NCBI RefSeq assembly: GCF_000260135.1
Contig: NZ_JH651384.1
Coordinates: 3,376,001-3,440,000 of the forward strand
DNA length: 64,000 nt
Direction of reading: 5' to 3'
DNA from: Thiothrix nivea DSM 5205
GTDB taxonomy: Bacteria > Pseudomonadota > Gammaproteobacteria > Thiotrichales > Thiotrichaceae
Shown: one piece after another, positions 1 through 12,495 of the stretch
Layout of the letters: each line of letters starts with the position of its first letter
How positions within the stretch are numbered: position 1 is the first letter of the stretch
Position numbers and translations under genes: made by a program
The notes under the pieces: generated by a model
Databases searched by the model: none
Told to the model about the DNA's origin: nothing
What the model saw: only the letters and a program-made list of their open reading frames with translations

Positions 1-67
1 TGTATTAACCCCGGGTCAAGTGATCAGGTTGAGATAATTTTTTAGTGGGAAAAGAGGGATATTCAGC

Positions 68-1759
68 ATGATAGGGCTAAGGCTGAGTGTGGCGATAAGT
101 TTGGCTTTGTTGGCAGGTGCAGTGTGCGCCGAAACAAAAGATGTCAATCTGGTGCAGGAAACCCAGCAGTTTGAGCAGGGCAGCAAGGTTGCCATTGTGG
201 TTGGGGTGAAAAGTTATGATCAGCGATTGAATGGTTTCCGCCCACTGGATTATGCTGGGGAAGATGCCAAACAGGTGGCGGCAGTCCTGAAGAACCTTGG
301 CTATCAGGTGGAGTTGCTGGTGGATGGTCAGGCCAGCCCGAATGTGATCCTCAACCGGATTCGGCAGAAAGGCAAATTACCGGGTATCCAGAACGGCACG
401 ATGCTGTTTTACTTTTCGGGGCATGGGTTTGCGGTTGGTCATGACAACTATCTGGCGGCATGGGATTCGGTTGCCGAGGATTTGCAGGATTCCGGTTTGG
501 GGATTTCCAAAGTGGTGGATGCCATCCGCAGTACGCAAGTGCGTCGGGCGGTGTTGCTGGTTGACGCCTGCCGCAATGACCCGCGTCCGGGCAGGAAAGG
601 TGGCAGCGATAGCTACATGGATGTTGATACCGGTGAGGGCGTGCAGATTTTCTATTCCACCCGATTTGGGGATGTGAGTTGGGAAAATGACGCCTTCAAG
701 CATGGGGTGTTCAGCTATTTCCTGATGCAAGGGCTGTCAGGGCAGGGGGCGCAAAACGGCCTTGTCACTTTTAATAGCCTCGCCAATTACGTGGAAGGTG
801 AAGTGTCCAGGTGGACAGACAGCAACATGAGCCAGACCCAGCAGCCGTTCCGGCGTAGTGATGGTGACTTTTATGGTGATTTCGTGCTGGCGCGTTTGGG
901 TGAGACTGTAAAATCTCCAGTTATTGAGATAAATGAAGAAGTTCATGTGGAGAAGCAACAATCTAATGAACGTAGTATTTACGACAATGCTTTTGCGACC
1001 TTGCTACAAGAGCCGAAAGAAGCTATACCAGAATTTCGTAGTTTCTTGGAAAAATTCCCCAAGAGTTCGCTTGCTGCCAGTGCTCACTATTGGATAGGAG
1101 AAGCTTTATATGCGGAAAAGGACTTTCAGAGTGCCATACAGGAGTTTTTGATTGTCCTCAAAGATTACAAAGATAGTGATAAAGCTGCCGATGCAGCCCT
1201 AAAGATGGGGTACAGTTTTTATGAGTTGAAGGACTGGGATAAGGCCAGAAAGACCTTAGAAGATGTTCAACGATTTTTTCCAGAAAATAAAGAGGTTGTT
1301 GCGTTGGCAGGGGAAAAGCTTGCTAAAATAAAAAACTTGTCACCAGATTCTGGAAAAAAGAGTAAAGGCTTATCAGATCGCGCTTTATATGATGATGCTT
1401 TTGCGACCTTGCTACAAGAGCCGAAAGAAGCTATACCAGAATTTCGTAATTTCTTGGAAAAATTCCCCAAGAGTTCGCTTGCTGCCAGTGCTCACTATTG
1501 GATAGGAGAAGCTTTATATGCGGAAAAGGACTTTCAGAGTGCCATACAGGAGTTTTTGATTGTTCTCAAAGATTACAAAGATAGTGATAAAGCTGCCGAT
1601 GCAGCCCTAAAGATGGGGTACAGTTTTTATGAGTTGAAGGACTGGGATGAGGCCAGAAAGACCTTAGAAGATGTTCAACGATTTTTCCCTGAGAATAAAG
1701 AGGTCATTAAATTGGCAAAGGAAAAACTCCAAATAATAACAGAGCAAAGCAAGAAATAG
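68..1759 (+). CDS. Secreted caspase-like (peptidase C14) protein with two CpoB/YbgF-type TPR modules
   Basis: A signal peptide covers about residues 1-21 (AVCA-ET cleavage region). A caspase/metacaspase-like domain follows (about 38-280), with the catalytic His in SGHG (H119) and Cys in DACRND (C168) both present, so it may be an active periplasmic cysteine protease. After a linker come two almost identical tetratricopeptide modules (about 305-411 and 441-547, period 136 residues). They resemble the C-terminal domain of the Tol-Pal protein CpoB/YbgF, with the motif AHYWIGEALYAEKDFQSAI. The caspase half is GC-rich (42 of 60 bases in 541-600); the TPR half is AT-rich (25 of 60 in 1141-1200), with the switch near base 905, so the gene looks chimeric. 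It lies directly upstream of the DGR cassette, where a DGR target gene is often found, but it carries no FGE/lectin domain. Caspase assignment is firm; the role is unknown. Confidence 0.85.
   Translation: MIGLRLSVAISLALLAGAVCAETKDVNLVQETQQFEQGSKVAIVVGVKSYDQRLNGFRPLDYAGEDAKQVAAVLKNLGYQVELLVDGQASPNVILNRIRQKGKLPGIQNGTMLFYFSGHGFAVGHDNYLAAWDSVAEDLQDSGLGISKVVDAIRSTQVRRAVLLVDACRNDPRPGRKGGSDSYMDVDTGEGVQIFYSTRFGDVSWENDAFKHGVFSYFLMQGLSGQGAQNGLVTFNSLANYVEGEVSRWTDSNMSQTQQPFRRSDGDFYGDFVLARLGETVKSPVIEINEEVHVEKQQSNERSIYDNAFATLLQEPKEAIPEFRSFLEKFPKSSLAASAHYWIGEALYAEKDFQSAIQEFLIVLKDYKDSDKAADAALKMGYSFYELKDWDKARKTLEDVQRFFPENKEVVALAGEKLAKIKNLSPDSGKKSKGLSDRALYDDAFATLLQEPKEAIPEFRNFLEKFPKSSLAASAHYWIGEALYAEKDFQSAIQEFLIVLKDYKDSDKAADAALKMGYSFYELKDWDEARKTLEDVQRFFPENKEVIKLAKEKLQIITEQSKK
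988..1704 (+). repeat. Tandem 309-bp direct repeat, period 408 bp, inside the caspase-like gene
   Basis: Bases 988-1296 and 1396-1704 align without gaps and differ at six positions by eye. One pair of differences turns Lys into Glu (GATAAG versus GATGAG). The copies encode the two CpoB-like TPR modules and keep the reading frame (408 = 3 x 136). Such high identity suggests a recent duplication or ongoing gene conversion. A collapsed or expanded assembly repeat cannot be excluded from sequence alone. Confidence 0.95.
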
Positions 1760-1848
1760 GGGTAGGTGCTCAATTTCTACAATGGACAGATGGTTGGATT
1801 GACTACCGCGAAGCCCTGCCACTGGAAGATTTTGACCGCTATTCGCGC

Positions 1849-2097
1849 TTGCGGGATTTGCGCCGCGAACTGGCCGAAGCTGATGGAGTGCCCGTTTATA
1901 CGGTATTTTCCAACGCGCAACTGGCCAAAATGGTGACGGAGCGGGTCAATACCGCCGCCGCCCTGGCAGGGATTGACAGGGTGGGCGACGCCAAGCTGGA
2001 AAAATACGGTGCACAGTTTTTGCAGTTGTTGAAAGCCGAATTCCCACCCGCCAGCCAACCAGCGGAGCAAGCCAGCCATGCAGCGCACGCGGATTGA
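1849..2097 (+). pseudogene. HRDC-domain DGR accessory protein, apparently 5'-truncated
   Basis: The C-terminal part is a recognisable HRDC-like fold (VFSNAQLAKMVTERVN, then GIDRVGDAKLEKYG). It matches the small HRDC proteins that sit beside some DGR reverse transcriptases and are thought to act as nucleic-acid-binding accessories. The open frame extends upstream to base 1711 and encodes WIDYREALPLEDFDRYSRLR, which also looks like this family. It then runs into the 3' end of the caspase gene without any ATG or GTG. Only CTG 1816/1822 or TTG 1849 are possible starts. Related proteins are, to my knowledge, about 150 residues, so some 60-80 N-terminal residues are missing. The reverse transcriptase start at 2078 overlaps its end, showing an old operon. 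It could still be translated from TTG 1849, giving 82 residues. Confidence 0.7.
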
Positions 2098-3085
2098 CCT
2101 CGCCGATATTGCCGACTGGCATAACCTGCATCTGGCTGTCTGGAAAGCGGCACGCGGCAAACGCCAACGCCCCGAAGTCATCCGCTTCACCAACCGTCTG
2201 GATGCCAACCTCGCCAAACTGGCGGATGACATTCTGTGTGGGCAAGTCCCCCATGGCCGTTACCGTGAATTCCATATCCATGACCCCAAAGAACGCCTGA
2301 TCCACGCCGCCTATTTTGAAGACCGGGTTTTGCATCATGCCATCATGAATTTGGCTGAACCGGTGTTTGAGCGCTGTTTGGTAGGTTCCACCTATGCCTG
2401 CCGCCCGGAAAAAGGGGTGCACAAAGCCATCCAGCAAGTGCAAGCCAACCTGCGGCGCTATCCGTGGTATGTGAAGGTAGACATTTCCGGCTATTTTCCC
2501 AATATCGACCATCATCTCCTGTTCGGGCTGCTGCAACGCCGTTTCAAGGGCGATGACTTTCTCTACCTGCTGTGGCGCATTATCGACTCGTACCATGCCG
2601 CGACGGGCAAGGGCTTGCCGATTGGCTCCCTGACTTCGCAACATTTCGCCAACCACTATCTGGATGGCGCTGACCGCTTCCTGCTGGAAAGCCTCAAAGT
2701 CAGGGCGCACGTCCGATACATGGATGATACGCTGCTCTGGTGTGACAGCCGGGAAGAAGCGAAAGCCAAACTGGCGGAACTGCGCGGCTGGTTGTATGAG
2801 CAGCGCCGCTTGCAGGTCAAGCCTGATCCACACATCAACCGCAGCGGCAGGGGCGTCAGTTATTGCGGCTACCGGGTGTTGCCCGGAACGGTGTTGCTCA
2901 GCCGCCGCAAACGCCAGCGCTACCAGCAATTGCGCCTGCAATGGGAACAGGCATGGCTGGATGGTGAAATCACCGAACTGGAATTGCAGCAGGCTTACCA
3001 GTCGGTTCATGCCATCACGCTCCACGCCGACAGCGACGCATGGCGTAGGCAAAACTTGCGTTTGTACCCGCCACCGGCTATGTAA
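2078..3085 (+). CDS. Diversity-generating retroelement reverse transcriptase
   Basis: 335 residues with all core RT motifs: VKVDISGYFPNID (motif 3, first catalytic Asp), GLPIGSLTSQHFANHYLD (motif 4), RYMDDTLLW (motif 5, the YxDD active site) and YCGYRV (motif 6). The IGSLTSQ form of motif 4 is the [IVL]GxxxSQ signature of DGR enzymes and differs from the QG form of retrons and group II introns. There is no maturase or endonuclease domain, as expected for a DGR. DGR RTs copy a template-repeat RNA with errors at adenines; the cDNA then replaces a variable repeat in a target gene. The ATG start overlaps the HRDC frame by 20 bases, implying translational coupling. A template repeat follows the stop codon within about 10 bases. 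The enzyme looks intact. Confidence 0.93.
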   Translation: MQRTRIDLADIADWHNLHLAVWKAARGKRQRPEVIRFTNRLDANLAKLADDILCGQVPHGRYREFHIHDPKERLIHAAYFEDRVLHHAIMNLAEPVFERCLVGSTYACRPEKGVHKAIQQVQANLRRYPWYVKVDISGYFPNIDHHLLFGLLQRRFKGDDFLYLLWRIIDSYHAATGKGLPIGSLTSQHFANHYLDGADRFLLESLKVRAHVRYMDDTLLWCDSREEAKAKLAELRGWLYEQRRLQVKPDPHINRSGRGVSYCGYRVLPGTVLLSRRKRQRYQQLRLQWEQAWLDGEITELELQQAYQSVHAITLHADSDAWRRQNLRLYPPPAM

Positions 3086-3092
3086 AGGGGGT

Positions 3093-3232
3093 GGGTGGCC
3101 GTCAAGCGCCAACCGCGTGTTGCGCGGTGGCTCGTGGAACAACACGCCAAGGAACGTGCGTTCTGCTAACCGCAACAACAACACGCCGGACAACCGGAAC
3201 AACAATAACGGGTTCCGCCTCGCTTCAGCTCA
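3093..3232 (+). repeat. DGR template repeat (TR), non-coding, FGE-sulfatase/CLec type
   Basis: Frame 3 from 3084 reads GGWPSSANRVLRGGSWNN and then TPRNVRSANRNNNTPDNR and NNNNGFRLAS. This is the C-terminal signature of FGE-sulfatase-fold DGR targets (RVLRGGSW ... NGFRLA). Thirteen Asn codons (twelve AAC, one AAT) fall between 3111 and 3210, which is the layout expected for adenine-directed mutagenesis. The stretch has no start codon or complete gene of its own and lies immediately 3' of the RT gene. The GC-rich end around 3207-3230 (GGGTTCCGCCTCGCTTCAGC) is the likely IMH-type boundary. Exact TR limits need the cognate variable repeat, which is not in this window. Confidence 0.88.
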
Positions 3233-3406
3233 AACGCCAGCAGCAGCGGCAGTTGACCAGACCGCCATCCTGTCCGTGGTGTTCGCATCACGGCGAAAAG
3301 CCAATGCCCCCCGGCATGTCAGTAGGGAGATTGCCGAACGCTTGCCGGTGGGGATTTTCCTGATTCGTCCCGCTTCAGGATGGGAAGCGCCAATGGGGGG
3401 AGGTTG
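3233..3406 (+). ncRNA. 3' flank of the DGR template repeat with a UUCG-capped hairpin
   Basis: No gene is evident here. At 3274-3293 CCGTGGTG and CATCACGG pair around a TTCG loop (eight pairs, one G-U), about 40 bases past the template repeat. DGR template RNAs include structured flanks that the RT complex recognises, so this may be part of the TR transcript. A weaker inverted repeat (GGGAAGCG at 3381, CGCTTCCC at 3410) spans the end of the Uma2 gene. The RNA function is inferred. Confidence 0.4.
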
Positions 3407-3985
3407 TCACGCTTCCCGCGTAAATCCCCAGTCGATACTCAAATCCGGGAACAAGCCGACAGGCGTCGGTTCTTCCAGCCCGACAAGGTGTGGATGCGGG
3501 TTGTATTGCCCCCCGTCATTGAGCGTATAGATCATCAGCCAGTGGTCGGTCGGGTGAACGATCCAGTATTCCTTGACGCCATGTTTTTCGTATAGCTGGC
3601 GTTTGGTGTCCATGTCCTTGATGGCGGTGGAGGGCGATAGTACTTCGATTGCCCAGTCGGGAGCGCCCCGGCAGCCTTTGTCATCCAGCTTGTTACGATC
3701 GCAGATTACGGCAACATCGGGTTGTACGGTAGTATCGACATCATCATCCGCTTCATCCTGTTTGGGTAGACGTATGTCGAATGGGGCGGAATAGACGCTG
3801 CAACGCCGGTCAGCCAGATAAGCGCGGATCTGAAAGCCCATTTCAAAAGCGAACAGTTGATGCAGGCGGGAGGGCGCAGCCATCATGTATGCAACGCCAT
3901 CAATCAATTCCCAGCGTTCATCCTGCGGCCATTGGCGGTAGTCGCCGTAAGTGAAGCGCTCTTTCAGTTTTTCTGCTGCTGTCAT
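3407..3985 (-). CDS. Uma2 family (DUF820) PD-(D/E)XK nuclease-like protein
   Basis: 192 residues, typical for the family. It has the N-terminal [15 protein letters not shown] region and the core [10 protein letters not shown]...[14 protein letters not shown], where the Asp and Glu plus the downstream Lys ([18 protein letters not shown]) form the putative restriction-endonuclease-like active site. Uma2 proteins are abundant in cyanobacteria and other filamentous bacteria; their function is poorly known. The gene converges on the DGR template repeat, with its stop about 175 bases past the TR. It starts at ATG 3985, with no obvious partner gene. Confidence 0.85.
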   Translation of the reverse strand: MTAAEKLKERFTYGDYRQWPQDERWELIDGVAYMMAAPSRLHQLFAFEMGFQIRAYLADRRCSVYSAPFDIRLPKQDEADDDVDTTVQPDVAVICDRNKLDDKGCRGAPDWAIEVLSPSTAIKDMDTKRQLYEKHGVKEYWIVHPTDHWLMIYTLNDGGQYNPHPHLVGLEEPTPVGLFPDLSIDWGFTREA

Positions 3986-4184
3986 TACCTTGCTCCTGCC
4001 TGCTCATGCTGACTTTTGCTGTTCCAGCCTTTCGCCTTCGTCTTCCGCTAATGTTAGCACAGCACCAACAGGACGCCTCAACTCTGGAAAAACGGGGTCT
4101 GTAAGAGCGTATTGCATACGCCCTCTCCCGTTCTTCTTCCTCCCTGTAAACCCTGACCTAAATCAAACTTATCCACAACTCCAC

Positions 4185-4213
4185 CTTGATTTCTCCCGCC
4201 CGCTCCCCCATAT
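4185..4213 (+). promoter_or_regulatory. Sigma-32 (RpoH) heat-shock promoter of clpB
   Basis: CTTGATT (4185-4191), a 14-base spacer and CCCCATAT (4206-4213) closely match the RpoH consensus CTTGAAA-N13-15-CCCCATnT. The site is 53 bases upstream of the clpB start, as expected for a heat-shock chaperone. The rest of 3986-4265 holds no gene; a 15-base palindrome, GCGTAT-TGC-ATACGC, sits at 4107-4121. Confidence 0.8.
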
Positions 4214-4265
4214 CCCCACTAATTCAACGTTATTACGTTTAAACAGATTTTACGGGGTAGCCCAC

Positions 4266-6878
<2,613 letters not shown>

Positions 6879-6893
6879 TCCTGGTTGCCAATA

Positions 6894-6927
6894 AACAAAG
6901 CGCCGCAGAAATGCGGCGTTTTGTTTT
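6894..6927 (+). terminator. Rho-independent terminator of clpB
   Basis: CGCCGCA (6901-6907) pairs with TGCGGCG (6912-6918) around GAAA. The flanking AACAAAG and TTTTGTT extend the stem, and a T-rich tail follows (6919-6927). It lies 16 bases after the clpB stop and, read in reverse, could also serve the convergent GlsB-type gene. Confidence 0.85.
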
Positions 6928-6947
6928 GTAAGGGGAAAACGGGTGCG

Positions 6948-7211
6948 CTAAACCCGTTTTACCAACCCGATGATGAACAACAGGATGACAGCGCCAATCA
7001 CCGCCCAGATAAGGGTTCCCAGAATTGGGCTAACGCCAAGGTTAATGGACAACACTCCGCCAATGAATGTGCCGATAACAGAACCGACGATACCGACAAT
7101 AATGTTACCAATCAGGCCAAATCCCGCACCTTTCATGATAACGCCAGCCAGCCACCCGGCAACCGCGCCGATACCCAGCATGATTAGAATTTGTGTAACT
7201 TCTGAACCCAT
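6948..7211 (-). CDS. GlsB/YeaQ/YmgE family stress-response membrane protein
   Basis: 87 residues from ATG 7211 (MGSEVTQILIML), chosen because AAGGAG precedes it at proper distance; the frame itself stays open to 7253. It has three glycine-rich transmembrane helices (about 5-23, 28-50, 55-80) with the motif AGWLAGVIMKGAGFGLIGN, diagnostic of the transglycosylase-associated/GlsB family. These are small inner-membrane proteins often induced by stress, with no defined enzyme activity. It converges on clpB. Confidence 0.9.
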   Translation of the reverse strand: MGSEVTQILIMLGIGAVAGWLAGVIMKGAGFGLIGNIIVGIVGSVIGTFIGGVLSINLGVSPILGTLIWAVIGAVILLFIIGLVKRV

Positions 7212-7451
7212 AAACAGACTCCTTGTTAACTGTGGGAAATTTATTTTCGGCAAGCGCCAAAACCAGTATAGGCACTAATTCTGCTATGAGTTATCTAATT
7301 GTATTTATTGAGGCTATTAACGGTGGTGTTGGGTTGGCCAGCGGTCATGCAAACGCCCTCAACGCAACAGCCGACGTATGGCAGGGTTTTGTGGCGACCT
7401 GTTGGGCGGCTGTATTAGACTGGCGCAATTTTTCAAGATACGAAGGTCTGT

Positions 7452-8249
7452 ATGGAATGGTTGTGGGACATTAATATCTGGAGCGCCCTGCTTACCCTAA
7501 CGGTGCTGGAGATTGTGCTGGGGATCGACAACATCATTTTCCTAACCCTATTGGTGGGGAATCTACCGCCAGAAAAGCGTGCATTTGCCCGTCAGTTCGG
7601 CCTGCTGGCGGCGATGGGAACCCGTATCCTGCTGTTGCTATCGATTGCTTGGTTGGCGCGGCTGGTGGAACCGTGGTTTGAAGTCATGGGGCATCCGGTT
7701 TCCGGGCGTGATCTGGTGCTGCTGCTGGGTGGTCTGTTCCTGATCTACAAGGCGGTGATGGAAATCCACGGTAGTCTGGAGGGCGGGGACGAAACGCATG
7801 GCCCCAAGCATGTGGCGACCCTGATGCCCTTGGTTATTGCGCAAATTGCCATCATCGACATTGTGTTTTCACTGGATTCGGTGATTACTGCCGTGGGTCT
7901 GGCTGACCATGTACCGGTGATGGTGGCTGCCATTGTCATCGCCATTGGGGTTATGATGTTTGCCGCCAAACCCATCGGCGAATTCGTGGAAGAGCACCCG
8001 ACCGTCAAAATGCTGGCGCTCTCCTTCCTGGTGCTGGTGGGCGTGGCGCTGGTCGCGGAAGGGACTGGTCACGAGATGCCCAAGGGATACCTCTATTTCG
8101 CGATGGCATTCTCATTCGCGGTGGAAATGCTCAACCTGCGTTTGCGCAAGAAAACTGCCGCGCCAGTACATTTGCACCAGATATACGACGATGAGCGCAA
8201 GGCAGCTACCAACCAAGAAGGCGGCCAGCCGGGGGCAAGGTTGAGGTGA
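7452..8249 (+). CDS. TerC family integral membrane protein
   Basis: 265 residues with seven or so hydrophobic segments. It has the TerC hallmark acidic residues within membrane helices: EIVLGIDNIIFL near residue 17 and IAIIDIVFSLDSVITAVG near 135. TerC/Alx-type proteins are linked to tellurite resistance and, more recently, to Mn2+ export during protein secretion. The start ATG 7452 follows a short leader. The stop overlaps the GTG of the next gene (GTGA), suggesting co-transcription with the phytase-like and serine protease genes. The 240 bases upstream (7212-7451) contain no convincing gene. Confidence 0.92.
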   Translation: MEWLWDINIWSALLTLTVLEIVLGIDNIIFLTLLVGNLPPEKRAFARQFGLLAAMGTRILLLLSIAWLARLVEPWFEVMGHPVSGRDLVLLLGGLFLIYKAVMEIHGSLEGGDETHGPKHVATLMPLVIAQIAIIDIVFSLDSVITAVGLADHVPVMVAAIVIAIGVMMFAAKPIGEFVEEHPTVKMLALSFLVLVGVALVAEGTGHEMPKGYLYFAMAFSFAVEMLNLRLRKKTAAPVHLHQIYDDERKAATNQEGGQPGARLR

Positions 8250-9187
8250 GGCCGTTGGTTATAGCTTTGCTGGCGTCGTTGTTGTTGGTGGTGCTGGCGC
8301 CAGCAGGCTCGGCAGCAGCCCCGCAACTGGAAATCCGCGACACGGTGGCGATTCCCCCACTCACTGTCGATGGTATCCAGATCAGCGAGTTGTCAGGCTT
8401 GGCCTGGGATCAGGATGAGCAATTGCTCTACGCCATTTCAGATAAGGGCAGTCTCTTCCATTTCAAGCTGAGCCTGAAAGGTAACCGTATTGCTGCCGTT
8501 GACCCCGTTTACGCCGCCAAGCTGACGGATAAGGGTGGCGAACCGGTCAAGAAAGGCAGGCGTGATTCCGAAGGCTTGACCGTGATGAATGCAGACAATG
8601 GTAAGCGGGGTGATACGCAACTGGTGATCGCGTTTGAGGGTGTGCCGCGCATTATCCGTTTTACCCCGCAAGGGCGCGCCATCAGCAATATCGAATTGCC
8701 TGCGGCTCTGCAAGATCGGCGTGCCTACCAGCATGGTAACGATGCCCTCGAATCCGTCACGTTTCACCGCCGTTATGGCTTCATTACCGCGCCGGAAATG
8801 CCGTTGAAAGGCCAGCCGCAAAATCTCCATACGCTGTATTCCACCAAAGGCAAGCGCTGGTCTTTTATGGCGCACCCGGCAAAAAACAGTGGCATCAGCG
8901 GTCTGGAAACCTTGCCCGATGGCAATTTGCTGGTCATGGAACGGGCCTGGTCAGGTATTTTTAACCCGTTGGTGGTTAGCTTGCGTTATCTGGATTTCAA
9001 GCAGTGTTCCAAGGATGGCGCGTGTACTGCCCAGGATTTGAAAGTGTTATCCAGCCATTTGTTGGTTGATAATTTTGAAGGGCTAACCCATATTCAAGGC
9101 AATCAGTATTTGATGGTCAGCGATGATGGCAATGAGGAATTGCTGCGTACCGCCCTGACCCTGTTTACCCTTGATCTGGTTAAGTGA
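8246..9187 (+). CDS. Secreted esterase-like phytase-family (PF13449-type) beta-propeller protein
   Basis: 313 residues starting at GTG 8246, overlapping the terC stop. An N-terminal signal peptide (about 1-24, ending AGSAAA) directs export. The body carries ISELSGLAWDQDEQLLYAISDKG and RRDSEGLTV, then NFEGLTHIQGNQYLMVSDD, typical of the esterase-like-activity-of-phytase family, a six-bladed propeller with paired Glu/Asp residues that may bind a metal. The substrate is not known and the phytase name is only a family label. It sits between terC and a DegS-type protease. Confidence 0.8.
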   Translation: MRPLVIALLASLLLVVLAPAGSAAAPQLEIRDTVAIPPLTVDGIQISELSGLAWDQDEQLLYAISDKGSLFHFKLSLKGNRIAAVDPVYAAKLTDKGGEPVKKGRRDSEGLTVMNADNGKRGDTQLVIAFEGVPRIIRFTPQGRAISNIELPAALQDRRAYQHGNDALESVTFHRRYGFITAPEMPLKGQPQNLHTLYSTKGKRWSFMAHPAKNSGISGLETLPDGNLLVMERAWSGIFNPLVVSLRYLDFKQCSKDGACTAQDLKVLSSHLLVDNFEGLTHIQGNQYLMVSDDGNEELLRTALTLFTLDLVK

Positions 9188-9191
9188 GCCT

Positions 9192-10313
9192 ATGACCGAG
9201 AATCGTGCCTTAAACCTGTTTCTGTGGATTTTGCTGGGTATCCTGCTGTTGTGGGTAGCGCAGCCGGTCTGGACGCCGTGGTTACGGGGCGCGCCCCCCG
9301 CAGTCGAACCCCGCCCGGTGCAGGTGCGTGGCGATTTGGCGGCGGATGAGCAGGCCACCATCAGTATTTTTGAACAGAACAGCCCTTCGGTGGTTTATAT
9401 CACCACGGTGGAACGGGTCGTGAGCCTGTGGAGCCGCAATGTGCAGGAAATTCCCAGTGGCACGGGCACAGGGTTTGTATGGGATAAGTTCGGCCATATC
9501 GTGACCAATTACCATGTGGTGGAAGGTCATAAGAGCGCCAAGGTGAGGCTTTCTGACCAGCGGCTATTTGATGCTAGCGTGGTGGGGGCAAGCCCGGAGC
9601 ATGATTTGGCGGTGTTGCAATTACAGGAGACGGCTGATACTCCACCGCCTGTCCAGGTTGGCAGCAGCAGCGATTTGCGGGTTGGGCAAAAGGTATTGGC
9701 GATTGGTAACCCGTTTGGGCTGGATCATACGCTGACTACTGGCGTCATTTCCGCGTTGCGGCGCAGTATTGACAGTGACGATGGCAGTATGGATGGTTTG
9801 ATCCAGACTGACGCGGCCATTAACCCGGGCAATTCTGGCGGGCCGTTGCTGGATAGCGCTGGCCGTCTGATCGGCGTCAATGTTGCCATTTACAGCCCGT
9901 CGGGCGCATCAGCGGGCATCGGGTTTGCTATTCCCGTGGATGTGGTAAATCGGGTGATTCCCCGGTTGGTTAAGGATGGGCGTTACACCCGCCCGATATT
10001 GGGTGTGTCGGTGGATGATTCCATCAGTGAGACGATTAATGAAAAGCTGGGGACTCAGGGCGTGCTGGTGTTACAGGTGCAGCCCGGTTCACCAGCAGCG
10101 TCAGCGGGCATTCGCCCTACAGGGCTGACCAGGAATGACGACCTGTTGCTGGGTGATATTATTCAGGCGATTGATGGCCAGCCGATTACAAGTGTCAATG
10201 AGTTGAATAGCGTATTGGACAATTACCCGCGCAACAGCCGGGTTAACGTTAGGTTGTTGCGCGGGGGCAAGCAGCAGCTCGAAGTGGATGTCGTGTTATC
10301 ACTTGTCCGATAG
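9192..10313 (+). CDS. DegS/DegP-like trypsin-type periplasmic serine protease with PDZ domain
   Basis: 373 residues from ATG 9192; an in-frame TTG at 9171 is less likely. A single N-terminal membrane anchor (about 7-26) precedes a trypsin-like domain. The catalytic triad is visible: His in VTNYHVVEG, Asp in PEHDLAVLQL, Ser in NPGNSGGPLLD. One C-terminal PDZ domain follows (about 275-370, GVLVLQVQPGSPAASAGI). One PDZ plus an anchor is the DegS layout, an inner-membrane protease that in other bacteria senses envelope stress and cleaves RseA. No rseA or rpoE is nearby, so the exact role stays open. It converges on thiC. Confidence 0.9.
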   Translation: MTENRALNLFLWILLGILLLWVAQPVWTPWLRGAPPAVEPRPVQVRGDLAADEQATISIFEQNSPSVVYITTVERVVSLWSRNVQEIPSGTGTGFVWDKFGHIVTNYHVVEGHKSAKVRLSDQRLFDASVVGASPEHDLAVLQLQETADTPPPVQVGSSSDLRVGQKVLAIGNPFGLDHTLTTGVISALRRSIDSDDGSMDGLIQTDAAINPGNSGGPLLDSAGRLIGVNVAIYSPSGASAGIGFAIPVDVVNRVIPRLVKDGRYTRPILGVSVDDSISETINEKLGTQGVLVLQVQPGSPAASAGIRPTGLTRNDDLLLGDIIQAIDGQPITSVNELNSVLDNYPRNSRVNVRLLRGGKQQLEVDVVLSLVR

Positions 10314-10323
10314 GGTGTGCGGT

Positions 10324-12369
<2,046 letters not shown>

Positions 12370-12495
12370 TCAGGTATAACCCACCGTGCCGGGTTGGAAT
12401 AGGTGGTTGGGTACAAATTTGATTTTTTTAAATATGTATTTTAGCAGATTCTTATATTATGCTCTGGTTTCCCCTAGCTAATATAGGAGCTTTGC

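Noticed and set aside
1946-3205. 419-residue minus-strand frame opposite the RT
   Set aside because: It mirrors a strongly supported RT gene in a GC-rich region and shows no motif or ribosome site.
2664-3530. 288-residue frame spanning RT, template repeat and flank
   Set aside because: Its first half is an out-of-frame reading of the RT gene. Only the part from 3084 to about 3230 is meaningful, as TR code without its own start.
4107-4121. 15-base palindrome GCGTAT-TGC-ATACGC
   Set aside because: A single site with no T-tract and no clear regulatory partner; too little to call an operator.
3951-4265. N-terminal extension of ClpB
   Set aside because: It would span the sigma-32 promoter and the start of the divergent Uma2 gene; ATG 4266 matches the family start.
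7223-7474. 83-residue frame upstream of terC
   Set aside because: No ribosome site or recognisable protein; it overlaps the terC start in another frame.
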